From Clostridium estertheticum subsp. estertheticum (GTDB lineage Bacteria > Bacillota > Clostridia > Clostridiales > Clostridiaceae), in contig NZ_CP015756.1 of NCBI RefSeq assembly GCF_001877035.1, positions 3,897,001-3,961,000 of the forward strand: a DNA stretch of 64,000 nt. The letters run 5' to 3'. The notes beneath the pieces are model-generated. The model was not told the origin of the DNA. It was given only the letters and a program-made list of their open reading frames with translations, and did no database searches. This document shows positions 7,132-15,855 of this stretch, piece after piece. Made by a program: the position numbers and the translations under genes. Position 1 is the stretch's first letter. Each line of letters begins with the position of its first letter.

Positions 7132-10100
7132 CTAATTTATAATAACCCCAGTTGCAGGTTGCAGAACAGTTACACTGCATGTAGCTTTTTTAGTTGTATC
7201 ATCCATTGAAGTTGCAGTTATCGTCGTAGTTCCTCCAGAAGTTGGTGTTACCCTCCCGTTTGAATCAACATTAGCGACAATTGGATTACTACTAGTCCAC
7301 GTAACACGCTTTACCTTTTGATTTTCTGGCGTAACAATAGCTGACAGATTTACAGAAGAATCCCCTAATTTAAATTTTAAACTATTATGATTTAGGATAA
7401 TGTTATCTACCTGCTCTGGTACATAAACTATGCAATAAACTAAATGATTTCCTTCAACTGATCTTCCGATAATGCCTGTTGTTCCGGCCTTTATTGCAGT
7501 TACTATTCCATCATCACTTACACTAGCTACATCTTCATTTCCACTACTCCAAATTATTGTTTTATTTGATGCATTTGTTGGAAGTATATCTGGCTTTAAT
7601 GCTAAAGTGCTCTTAATCTTTAAAGTCTCACTATTTTTATTTAATGTCATTTTTGCTATATCTTGCTTAGTTACATTTACAACACAAGCATCCATAATTC
7701 CTCTATCAACTGTAGTCGCAATAATTAATGTCATGCCTTCAGCTATTGGTGTTACTACACCTGTAGCACTTACTACCGCTATATTCTCATTACTACTACT
7801 CCATGTTACTGCCTTATTTACAGCATTACTTGGATTTATAACTGTAGTTAATGTAAATGGAGTTCCTACAATTGCTGGATTTACATTTGGTTTTATAGAA
7901 ATACTTGTCGCATGTACTTTAAGATCCCCAGATACAGGCCCAATTACATTTACACTACATGTGGCTTTTTTAGTCTTATCATAAACTGAAGTTGCAGTTA
8001 TAACTGCACTGCCTCCAGACATTGGGGCTACCTTACCATTTGAATCAACATTAGCTATGCCATAATTACTACTAGTCCACACAACACCATTTACCGAGAG
8101 ATTATCTGGCATAATTTTGGCAGATAGTGTAACCGCAGCATCACCTAATTTAAGTTTTAAACTATTTTGATTTAAGCTAATACTATCTATTACTTCAGGT
8201 ACATACACTAAGCAATAAACTAAATAATTACCATCCACCGTTTTACCAATAATCCCAGCAGATCCGGATGATAATGCAGTTACTACCCCTGTATCGCTTA
8301 CCTTAGCTACCTCCTCATTCCCACTACTCCAAATTACTGCTTTGTTTAAAGCATTACCCGGAAATATGTCTGGCTTCAATGTCAATGTACTCTTGATTTT
8401 TAAAGTTTCATAATTCTTAGTTAAAGTCATTCCTGTTACATTCTGCTTAATAACATTAACCAGACAACCATCCATATTTCCTCTATCCACAGTTGTTACT
8501 ACAATTAATGTAATCCCTTCAGCTATTGGGGTTACGACGCCTGTAGCACTCACCGTAGCAACATTTTCATTACTACTACTCCAGGCTACTGCCTTATTTA
8601 CAGCATTACTTGGCGATATAACCGGTTTTAATGTAAAGGGAGTATTTCCTATTAAATCTCTATTATGCTCATTCAAAGTGATTCCTGTTGCATGTATTTT
8701 AGTATCTATTATAGGTCCGTTAACAGTTACACTACATGTAGCTTTTTTAGTTTTATCATAAACTGAAGTTGCAGTTATTACTGCATTTCCCCCAGCCTTT
8801 GGTATTACCCTACCATTTGAATCTACATCAGCTATGTTGTAATTGCTACTAGTCCACGTAATATCCTTCAACGAGAGATTATCTGGCAAAATTTTAGCTG
8901 ACAGCACTGTGGCAGCGTCCCCTAAATCAAATTTCAAACTGTTTTGACTTAAGGTAATGCTATTTATTACCTCCGGTACATAAACTAAGCAATAAACTAA
9001 ATGGTCTCCATCCACAGTTCTACCAATTATTCCTGCAGAGCCGGATGTTATTGCCGTTACTATTCCAGTATCACTTACTTTAGCTACATCTTCATTTCCA
9101 CTACTCCAAATTATTGTTTGGTTTGTTGCATTACCTGGTTGTATATCTGGCTTTAATGTCAATGTGCTCTTAATTTTTAGAGTTGCACTCTTTTGAGTTA
9201 AAGTCATTCCTGTTACATTCTGCTTAGTAACATTAACGAGACAACCATCCATATTTCCTCTATCCACAGTTGTTGCTACAATTAATGTAATACCTTCAGC
9301 TATCGGTGTCACGACACCTGTAGCACTCACAGTAGCAACATTTTCATTACTACTACTCCAGGTTACTGCCTTATTTACAGCATTACTTGGCGATATAACC
9401 GGTTTTAGTGTAAAAGGAATATTTCCAATTAAATGTTTATCATGCTCATTTAAAGTGATTCCTGATGCATGTACTTTAGTGTCCGTTATAAGTCCGTTCA
9501 CAGTTACATTGCACGTAGCTTTTTTAGTTTTATCATAAGTTGATGTTGCGGTTATTGTCGCAGATCCACCAGACATAGGAGTTATCCTGCCATTTGAATC
9601 TACATTAGCTATACCATAATTACTACTAGTCCACGTTATACTCTTCATCGAGAGATTGTCTGGCATGATTTTTGCTGATATCGTAATAGGAGTATCACCT
9701 AAAGCAAATTTTACATTGTTTTGACTTAAGGTAATACTGTTTACTTCTTCAGGCACGTATATTAAGCAATAAACTCGGTACTCTCCATCCACTGTTTTTC
9801 CAATAATACCTGCTGATCCTGGTGTTATTGCAGTTACTACTCCTTTATCGCTCACTTTAGCTACATCTTCATTTCCACTATACCAGATTACTGTTTTGTT
9901 TGAAGCATCTAGTGGAAATATTTTGGGGATTAGTGTAGTTGTTCCCTTAATTTTCAAAGTTACCATGTTTTGAGTTAATGTCATTCCTGCTACATCACTC
10001 TTTGTTACTTTAACAATACAGGTATCAATATGACCCCCATCTACTGTTTTAACTACGATCATCGCCGTACCTTCACCTATTGGAGTTACGATTCCAGATG

Positions 10101-10374
10101 CACTTACAGTAGCCACATCATCATTACTACTACTCCAAATTACTGCTTTATTTGCAGCATTAGCTGGTAATACAGTAGCTTTTAGACTTAAGGTTGGCCC
10201 CCCTACAATTAGAGTTTGGTTCCCTTGAGAAGTCGTTACGGTGGTGGGACTAATTGCTGATAAATTCACTGCAGCGCGAGTATTATAAACAGATACTTGA
10301 ATTTGATATAATAAAGCTATTGTAAAAATTACTAATAAGTTTTTTACTGTAATTATTTTATGTTTTGTTATCAA
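7132..10374 (-). CDS. Secreted protein of twelve bacterial Ig-like (Big_2) domains
   Basis: About 1,080 residues. A signal peptide comes first (basic start, then NLLVIFTIALLYQIQVSVYN, cleavage probably near TRA-AV). It is followed by twelve Big_2 domains of about 80-90 residues with the hallmark W-SS-N-IA-V---G-VTP--G-A-I-A. The domains come as four copies of the same three-domain unit. They do not match one another closely within a unit but match well between units. There is no sorting signal, SLH domain or catalytic domain, and the chain stops just after the last repeat. I start at the TTG at 10374, seven bases after TAAAGGGAGT. The longer TTG at 10470 is the -35 box of the promoter. Probable surface or matrix adhesion role. 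Confidence 0.88.
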   Translation of the reverse strand: MITKHKIITVKNLLVIFTIALLYQIQVSVYNTRAAVNLSAISPTTVTTSQGNQTLIVGGPTLSLKATVLPANAANKAVIWSSSNDDVATVSASGIVTPIGEGTAMIVVKTVDGGHIDTCIVKVTKSDVAGMTLTQNMVTLKIKGTTTLIPKIFPLDASNKTVIWYSGNEDVAKVSDKGVVTAITPGSAGIIGKTVDGEYRVYCLIYVPEEVNSITLSQNNVKFALGDTPITISAKIMPDNLSMKSITWTSSNYGIANVDSNGRITPMSGGSATITATSTYDKTKKATCNVTVNGLITDTKVHASGITLNEHDKHLIGNIPFTLKPVISPSNAVNKAVTWSSSNENVATVSATGVVTPIAEGITLIVATTVDRGNMDGCLVNVTKQNVTGMTLTQKSATLKIKSTLTLKPDIQPGNATNQTIIWSSGNEDVAKVSDTGIVTAITSGSAGIIGRTVDGDHLVYCLVYVPEVINSITLSQNSLKFDLGDAATVLSAKILPDNLSLKDITWTSSNYNIADVDSNGRVIPKAGGNAVITATSVYDKTKKATCSVTVNGPIIDTKIHATGITLNEHNRDLIGNTPFTLKPVISPSNAVNKAVAWSSSNENVATVSATGVVTPIAEGITLIVVTTVDRGNMDGCLVNVIKQNVTGMTLTKNYETLKIKSTLTLKPDIFPGNALNKAVIWSSGNEEVAKVSDTGVVTALSSGSAGIIGKTVDGNYLVYCLVYVPEVIDSISLNQNSLKLKLGDAAVTLSAKIMPDNLSVNGVVWTSSNYGIANVDSNGKVAPMSGGSAVITATSVYDKTKKATCSVNVIGPVSGDLKVHATSISIKPNVNPAIVGTPFTLTTVINPSNAVNKAVTWSSSNENIAVVSATGVVTPIAEGMTLIIATTVDRGIMDACVVNVTKQDIAKMTLNKNSETLKIKSTLALKPDILPTNASNKTIIWSSGNEDVASVSDDGIVTAIKAGTTGIIGRSVEGNHLVYCIVYVPEQVDNIILNHNSLKFKLGDSSVNLSAIVTPENQKVKRVTWTSSNPIVANVDSNGRVTPTSGGTTTITATSMDDTTKKATCSVTVLQPATGVIIN
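7140..10260. repeat. Four tandem copies of a roughly 780-800 bp unit
   Basis: Inside the Big_2 gene the DNA repeats with a period of about 0.8 kb, one unit per three Ig-like domains. The middle two copies (about 8440-8700 versus 9230-9490) are nearly identical over long stretches, which points to recent duplication or recombination. The copy number may vary between strains, and assemblies may collapse it. Confidence 0.85.
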
Positions 10375-10440
10375 TTTTTCACTCCCTTTATTAAGACGAA
10401 CGATAATTTTTTTATAAAATATATGTCTACTTATTTTAAC

Positions 10441-10470
10441 ATTATCTTCTATATATCGGTAATTTGTCAA
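10441..10470 (-). promoter_or_regulatory. Promoter of the Big_2 protein gene
   Basis: On the minus strand TTGACA (10465-10470), 18 bases, GATAAT (10441-10446). It stands about 60 bp before the chosen TTG start and explains why the longer reading frame here has no ribosome binding site. Confidence 0.65.
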
Positions 10471-10551
10471 TATACTTTAATTAATTTGCTAGTGTATCTT
10501 TCTAACAAAAATACTCTATAAATCAAAAAGTTAATTTTATCCATTTCACTC

Positions 10552-10580
10552 TTGCAAACGTTTGCGCAACGTTATATAAT
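10552..10580 (+). promoter_or_regulatory. Alpha-amylase promoter with LacI-family operator
   Basis: TTGCAA (10552-10557), exactly 17 bases, TATAAT (10575-10580). The perfect 12-bp palindrome GCAAACGTTTGC (10554-10565) overlaps the -35 and the spacer. It has the central CG and arms of LacI-family sites. It resembles MalR-type maltose operators more than the CcpA cre consensus. A bound repressor would exclude polymerase. The divergent Big_2 promoter lies about 80 bp away. Confidence 0.75.
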
Positions 10581-10656
10581 AATGATGGCTGTATTAAAGA
10601 AAGGAGATTGCATAATTAAATTGGCAGGTTTTCAATAAAAATTGAGGAGTGAATTT

Positions 10657-12882
10657 ATGAAGAATAAAAAAATTTCGTCGTTAATTTCTTTTGGATTATT
10701 TTTAGCTTTAACTTTCTCACCACTTCAAAACCTGAATTACTTTTCTAGTAATTCTACTGTTGTACATGCTGCAACCATTTCATCTTTACCATCTACCACT
10801 AAAGATGGAGCAATACTTCATGCTTTTGATTGGTCATTTAATACTATTAAGAATGAGTTACCTAATATTGCAGCAGCAGGATATAAATCCATTCAAGTTT
10901 CACCTGTACAAGGAACCAAAGACTCAAGTACTGATCCAACTAAATGGTGGTTATTGTATCAACCAACTAATCAAGCTGTTGGAAATGCGCAACTTGGAAC
11001 TTTATCTGATTTTACAAAATTGTGTAGCACTGCAAAGACCTATGGAATTTCAGTAGTAGTAGATGTGGTTATGAACCATATGGCTAATAATGAAAATAAA
11101 GATCAATTAGATCCTTCTGTTGATTCAAGTTTCAAAAATTCAAGTTTATATCATAATCTAGGACAATGCTCAAATTGGAGTAACAGATATGACGTAACAC
11201 AAAAAGGTATCGGTATGCCCGATTTAAATACTCAATCCACTGAAGTTCAAAACAAGGCAATTACTTTTTTAAATCAATGTATTGACGCTGGGGCTTCTGG
11301 ATTCCGTTTTGACGCAGCTAAGCATATTGAAACAAATATAGGATTAGATGCAAGTCAGTCATGGTCTGGAAATTATTGGACTAATGTTCTTGGAAATTTG
11401 CATAATAAATCAAATATATTTGTATATGGTGAAATATTACAAGATGGAACAGTAGACAGTATTGCCGACTATGAAACATTTATGAACGTTACAGCTAGTA
11501 GCTATGGTGGTAGTGTAAGAAGTGCGATCACTTCAAACAACCTAAGTAATGCAGGTGGTATGGGTGGCCTAAATCCAACTACAAGTGTGGATTTTGTTGA
11601 AACTCACGATACTTATGAAGATGGTTCTACTCGTAGTTTAACAGATTTGCAAAGGAAACTGGGTTGGGCTATTGTTGATTCACGTGCTGGAACAACGCCT
11701 TTATTCTTTGATAGACCAACTAGTGCAATCGGATCTATTGGTGAATCTTTATGGAAAGATGCTGACGTTGTAGCATTAAATAAGTTCCATAATGCTATGG
11801 TTGGTCAAACCGAATATCTAAGATGGACAAACAATAATCAAACTATGTTAATAGATCGTGGAAAAATCGGTACAGTACTAGTAAACGCTGGTTCAAGTTC
11901 AAGTGTTAATTCTCCTACTAACTTAGCAAATGGAACGTATACAAATAAAGGCACAACAAATTGTACTTTAACAGTATCAAATGGGACAATATCTGGAAGC
12001 ATTCCAGCGAATTCAATTATAGTTTTATACAATGATAGTACTCCAATTACTACACTTACTGCATCTGCAAATATAATAGCTGGAAATTATACCACTGCAC
12101 AAAGTGTAATTTTAACACCATCAAAAACAGCAACTATCTATTATACAACTGATGGAAGCACTCCAACTTCAGCTAGTACAAAATATACTTCAGCAATCAA
12201 TGTAGCTAGTAGCTTAACTCTCAAGTATATAGCTATAGATTCACTAGGAGTTTCATCACCAGTATATACAGAATCATATGTCATTAGCACATCTACTGCT
12301 TATACCCCCAGTTCAGGATATAAAGTAGACTATGACAGCAGTACACTATTACAAGGTAAGAGCTTTACCGTATACTATAATGGATCTTTAGCTAATTCTA
12401 GTAATGTTTCATTACATTGGGGCTATAATGGTTGGCTAGGTGTATCAAATGCAACAATGACCAAACGTTCAGATGGTTTTTGGACAGCTACTGTAACTAT
12501 CCCTACCACAGCTACAAAGTTAGATTTTGACTTTACTGCTGGAAGTAGCTATGACAATAACAGCAGTAAAGATTGGCACTTACAAGTATGGTCAGGTTCT
12601 GTTCCAGTACAGGTTAGTCCAGCGCCAGTTGCTACTAAATCTGTTACAGTATATTATAATGGAGCATTGGCAGCTAGTGCAACTTCAATGACACTTCATT
12701 GGGGATATAATAACTTTACATCACCTACAGATATATCAATGACAAAGCAAGCAAATGGACAATGGGCAACTACTTTAACAATACCTTCAGGTAGTTACAT
12801 GCTTAACATGGCCTTCAAGAACAATGCAAGTACATGGGATAGTTATAACTCTGTAAATTATAACTTTTCTTCAGCACAATAA
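10657..12882 (+). CDS. Secreted alpha-amylase, GH13 with starch-binding modules
   Basis: Endo-acting starch hydrolase of about 741 residues: signal peptide, then a GH13 barrel very like Bacillus subtilis AmyE (subfamily 28). The catalytic residues are visible as Asp219 (GFRFDAAKH), Glu259 (VYGEILQDG) and Asp318 (VETHDTYED), with VVDVVMNH before them. Next come a chitobiase-C-like beta domain (about 465-550, TIYYTTDGSTPTS) and two starch-binding modules of CBM26 type (SFTVYYNGS and SVTVYYNGA, each with LHWGYN). ATG 10657 has GAGGAG seven bases upstream; the TTG at 10642 is inside that region. It is a single-gene unit with its own operator and terminator. Confidence 0.95.
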   Translation: MKNKKISSLISFGLFLALTFSPLQNLNYFSSNSTVVHAATISSLPSTTKDGAILHAFDWSFNTIKNELPNIAAAGYKSIQVSPVQGTKDSSTDPTKWWLLYQPTNQAVGNAQLGTLSDFTKLCSTAKTYGISVVVDVVMNHMANNENKDQLDPSVDSSFKNSSLYHNLGQCSNWSNRYDVTQKGIGMPDLNTQSTEVQNKAITFLNQCIDAGASGFRFDAAKHIETNIGLDASQSWSGNYWTNVLGNLHNKSNIFVYGEILQDGTVDSIADYETFMNVTASSYGGSVRSAITSNNLSNAGGMGGLNPTTSVDFVETHDTYEDGSTRSLTDLQRKLGWAIVDSRAGTTPLFFDRPTSAIGSIGESLWKDADVVALNKFHNAMVGQTEYLRWTNNNQTMLIDRGKIGTVLVNAGSSSSVNSPTNLANGTYTNKGTTNCTLTVSNGTISGSIPANSIIVLYNDSTPITTLTASANIIAGNYTTAQSVILTPSKTATIYYTTDGSTPTSASTKYTSAINVASSLTLKYIAIDSLGVSSPVYTESYVISTSTAYTPSSGYKVDYDSSTLLQGKSFTVYYNGSLANSSNVSLHWGYNGWLGVSNATMTKRSDGFWTATVTIPTTATKLDFDFTAGSSYDNNSSKDWHLQVWSGSVPVQVSPAPVATKSVTVYYNGALAASATSMTLHWGYNNFTSPTDISMTKQANGQWATTLTIPSGSYMLNMAFKNNASTWDSYNSVNYNFSSAQ

Positions 12883-12888
12883 TATAAA

Positions 12889-12937
12889 AAAAACACTCTA
12901 TATCACAGACTTCTGGGTCTGGCCTATAGAGTGTTTT
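12889..12937. terminator. Terminator between amylase and cadA
   Basis: AAAACACTCTATA pairs with TATAGAGTGTTTT around a loop of about 21 bases. Ends the amylase transcript; the A-rich left flank lets it serve cadA on the other strand. Confidence 0.8.
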
Positions 12938-12976
12938 CAACTTTTCTTATTATTAACTTTTTTTACTGTTTTAAAT

Positions 12977-15121
12977 TTAAGACTTCATAGCTCTCATTGA
13001 ATTAAGAACTGCAATCAAAGCAACTCCTACATCTCCAAAAACTGCTTCCCACATATTTGCCACTCCAAACACTGCAAAGATCAATATAGCTGCTTTTACA
13101 CCTAGTGCAAATACAATATTTTGCAAAACAATCTTCTTTGTTTTTTTAGCAATTTTGATAGCCTGGGCAATCTTAGATGGTTCATCTGTCATTATTACTA
13201 TATCAGCAGCTTCTATTGCAGCATCAGAACCCACACCGCCCATAGCAATTCCAATATCTGCTCTTGCAAGCACTGGCGCATCATTGATGCCATCTCCTAC
13301 AAATACTATTTTTCCTTTAGGTGATTTTTCATTTTGAAGTTTCTCTAGCTTTTCTACCTTCTCATGTGGAAGGAGTTCTGAGTAAACTTCATCAACGCCA
13401 AGAGCTTTTCCGATATTATTCGCTATATCTTTATTATCACCAGTAAGCATTACTATCTTTTTAATACCCATAGACTTTAAACCTTTTATTGCAGATATAG
13501 AATCATCTTTTATCTCATCTGAGATTATAATATTACCAACATATTTATTGTCTATAGCTACATATATTATAGAACCAACATTTTCACCTTTAGTATAAGA
13601 AATTTTCTCACTATCCATGAGTTTTGAATTACCAGCTAGGACATATTTTCCTTTTACTTTAGCTCTAATACCTTTTCCAGCTATTTCTTCTACATCTTCA
13701 ATATCTTTTTTGTTTACCTCTTTGCCATAAGCCTTTAATATAGATATTGCAATAGGATGATTAGAATAACTTTCAACAAATGCTGCATACTCTAATAATT
13801 CCTCTTCACTTAATTCTCCATTAACATGCATTTTTGTAACCTTAAATACTCCTTTAGTTAAAGTCCCTGTTTTATCGAAAACCACCATTTCAACACTATT
13901 AAGTGCCTCTAAGTAGTTTCCACCTTTAACTAAGATTCCACTTTTGGATGCTCCACCTATTCCTCCAAAGAATCCGAGTGGAATAGATATAACGAGTGCA
14001 CAAGGACAAGATACTACTAAGAATACCAATGCTCTATATACCCATTGCGAGAAAGTAGCACCAGGTATTAAAATTGGCGGAATCACCGCAAGTAAAACCG
14101 CACTTATAACTACAATCGGTGTGTAATACCTTGCAAATTTAGTTATAAAATTTTCAGTTGGTGCTTTTTTACTACTAGCATTTTTAACTAAATCCAATAT
14201 TTTAGCTAAAGTCGATTCGCCAAACTCTTTTTTCACCTCTATAGTTAACAACCCATTTTTATTTATGCAGCCTGCTAAAATTTCATCGCCAGCATTTACT
14301 TCTCTTGGAACTGATTCACCAGTTAATGCTGATGAATCAACTAACGAACTTCCTTCTATAACACTACCATCTAAAGGTACTTTTTCACCAGGTTTTACTA
14401 TTATAATATCTCCAATGTGTACCTCATCAGGATCAACTTTTACTATTTCATCATTGATTTTCTTATTTGCATAATCTGGTCTTATATCCATTAGTGCAGA
14501 TATTGACTTTGTTGATTTGTTTACAGCTACATCCTGGAAAAATTCTCCTACTTGATAAAAAAGCATAACCCCAACACCTTCTGGAAATTGCCCTATAGAA
14601 AATGCCCCCACTGTTGCAATTACCATCAAGAAATTTTCATCAAAAATTTCTCCTCTTAATATATTTTTTATGGCAACCACTAATACGTCTCCACCAATTA
14701 ATAAATAACTTATAAGATATAATGAAAATTCAAACCAGTAATCTAATTTTAATATAACTGCTATAATGTAAATTACAAAACCTACAGAAAAACGTATAAT
14801 TTTATTTTTATTATTTCCTTCTTCCCCACCAGCATGTCCATGATCATGATTATGGACATGTCCCTCATGTTTAACTCCATGGACATCACTTTGTATAAAA
14901 TTAACGCCTGGTTCTATCCTCTTAACTATTTTTTTAGCTTCATCTATGCCTTCTGATATTTTATCCTCGCTTTGAAATTGTATCACCAAATTTTTACTAA
15001 TAAAGTTTATATTCGCATCGGATACTCCATCTAACTTTCTACATTGAGTTTCAATTTTATTGGCACAATTTACACAACATAGACCCTCTAAAATGAATTC
15101 CCTTCTTATTATATCCTCCAT
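12977..15121 (-). CDS. cadA: Heavy-metal (Cd/Zn/Pb) exporting P1B-type ATPase
   Basis: A 714-residue pump that exports divalent soft metals from the cytoplasm. In order: an N-terminal HMA domain with CVNC at 16-19; a histidine-rich metal-binding stretch at about 82-97 (HEGHVHNHDHGH); membrane helices; actuator loop with LTGES (267-270); the CPC motif in SCPCAL at 372-374; the phosphorylated Asp416 in DKTGTLT; a conserved HP in SNHPIAI; and GDGINDAP. CPC with no second HMA fits the Cd2+/Zn2+/Pb2+ class rather than Cu+. Start ATG after GAGGAGAG. It lies 68 bases after the ArsR-type gene and is most likely co-transcribed with it. Confidence 0.94.
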   Translation of the reverse strand: MEDIIRREFILEGLCCVNCANKIETQCRKLDGVSDANINFISKNLVIQFQSEDKISEGIDEAKKIVKRIEPGVNFIQSDVHGVKHEGHVHNHDHGHAGGEEGNNKNKIIRFSVGFVIYIIAVILKLDYWFEFSLYLISYLLIGGDVLVVAIKNILRGEIFDENFLMVIATVGAFSIGQFPEGVGVMLFYQVGEFFQDVAVNKSTKSISALMDIRPDYANKKINDEIVKVDPDEVHIGDIIIVKPGEKVPLDGSVIEGSSLVDSSALTGESVPREVNAGDEILAGCINKNGLLTIEVKKEFGESTLAKILDLVKNASSKKAPTENFITKFARYYTPIVVISAVLLAVIPPILIPGATFSQWVYRALVFLVVSCPCALVISIPLGFFGGIGGASKSGILVKGGNYLEALNSVEMVVFDKTGTLTKGVFKVTKMHVNGELSEEELLEYAAFVESYSNHPIAISILKAYGKEVNKKDIEDVEEIAGKGIRAKVKGKYVLAGNSKLMDSEKISYTKGENVGSIIYVAIDNKYVGNIIISDEIKDDSISAIKGLKSMGIKKIVMLTGDNKDIANNIGKALGVDEVYSELLPHEKVEKLEKLQNEKSPKGKIVFVGDGINDAPVLARADIGIAMGGVGSDAAIEAADIVIMTDEPSKIAQAIKIAKKTKKIVLQNIVFALGVKAAILIFAVFGVANMWEAVFGDVGVALIAVLNSMRAMKS

Positions 15122-15189
15122 TTTCTCTCCTCGCTTTCAAAGTTTTTACGTTCTTTTATATTATGAATTATTATTTATGTAATAGAATA

Positions 15190-15552
15190 TTATCTAAGTT
15201 CTTTTATGTGTGTAAGTCCTTGATCAAATATTTGTTTAACATGCTGATCATCCAATGAATAATAGACAACCTTACCCTCACGTCTATACTTAACAAGTCT
15301 AGCATTTTTAAGTACACGCAATTGATGTGAAATAGCTGATTGAGTCATAATAAGAAGAGCTGCTATATCACAAACACACATTTCAGTTTCAAACAGCACA
15401 CAAAGAATTTTAATTCTTGTACTATCTCCAAAAACCTTAAAAAGCTCTGCGAGATCTGATAAAGTCTCTGCTTCCGGTATTAATCTTCTTACTTTCTCTA
15501 TCTCATCTTCATGAACAGTTGCGCAATGACAAAACTCTATATCTTTCTCCAT
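15190..15552 (-). CDS. cadC: ArsR/SmtB metal-sensing repressor, CadC type
   Basis: A 120-residue winged-helix repressor. The metal-sensing features are an N-terminal Cys/His cluster (CHC near residue 8 and His14), ETEMCVCDI, which is the ELCVCD box of CadC-type sensors, and a C-terminal DxHx10HxxE (DQH...THIKE) that forms the alpha-5 zinc site. The recognition helix is in MTQSAISHQLRVL. It would bind the operator at 15569-15594 and leave DNA when Cd, Pb or Zn binds. First gene of cadC-cadA; AAAGGGG precedes the ATG. Confidence 0.93.
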   Translation of the reverse strand: MEKDIEFCHCATVHEDEIEKVRRLIPEAETLSDLAELFKVFGDSTRIKILCVLFETEMCVCDIAALLIMTQSAISHQLRVLKNARLVKYRREGKVVYYSLDDQHVKQIFDQGLTHIKELR

Positions 15553-15568
15553 CTATATTCCCCTTTCA

Positions 15569-15628
15569 TATGAACATATGAATTGTTGTTCATACGTTTA
15601 TTATATGATACCCAACAATACTTGTCAA
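15569..15628 (-). promoter_or_regulatory. cadCA promoter and ArsR-type operator
   Basis: On the minus strand TTGACA (15623-15628), 17 bases, TATAAT (15600-15605), a near-consensus promoter. The inverted repeat TATGAACA (15569-15576) and TGTTCATA (15587-15594), 10 bp apart, starts just after the -10 and covers the probable transcription start, as expected for CadC repression. Confidence 0.82.
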
Positions 15629-15679
15629 CATTCTCTTAAAATATTTTTTTACTTGGTGATTCCATTGTTAATACATCAT

Positions 15680-15777
15680 GGGACAGTTAATAACTTTAGT
15701 ATTATTAACCCTTGATAACACTGCGATAACTCGGGTTGACGTTGGGGGACACTTAATAACTATTCTATTATCAACCT
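15680..15777. repeat. Pair of imperfect 32-bp repeats, unknown element
   Basis: Two copies in the same direction (15680-15711 and 15746-15777) match at 26 of 32 bases; both start GGGACA and contain TTAATAACT. The first contains a hairpin, GTTAATAA (15686-15693) with TTATTAAC (15702-15709). Between them AACCC and GGGTT form another dyad. The layout recalls REP-like elements or the remains of a small IS end, but no transposase is present. Confidence 0.55.
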
Positions 15778-15796
15778 ACTAAATATTACAAAAAAT

Positions 15797-15835
15797 AAAA
15801 ACTCACATCATGTGTTTTTTCATGATGTGAGTTTT
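15797..15835 (-). terminator. Terminator of the methyltransferase/MTHFR gene
   Basis: AAAACTCACATCATG and CATGATGTGAGTTTT are perfect complements around an eight-base loop. The minus-strand transcript then runs into TATTTTTTG. Confidence 0.85.
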
Positions 15836-15855
15836 AAATTCGCTATTTTCTTACT

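Noticed and set aside
7472-7984. Plus-strand frame of 170 codons opposite the Big_2 gene
   Set aside because: Antisense to repeated Ig-like domains; its hydrophobic residues result from the Ser/Thr/Val-rich repeats.
7140-10260. CRISPR-like periodic repeats
   Set aside because: The period is about 0.8 kb, it is fully coding and the units are Ig-like domains, not short repeats with spacers.
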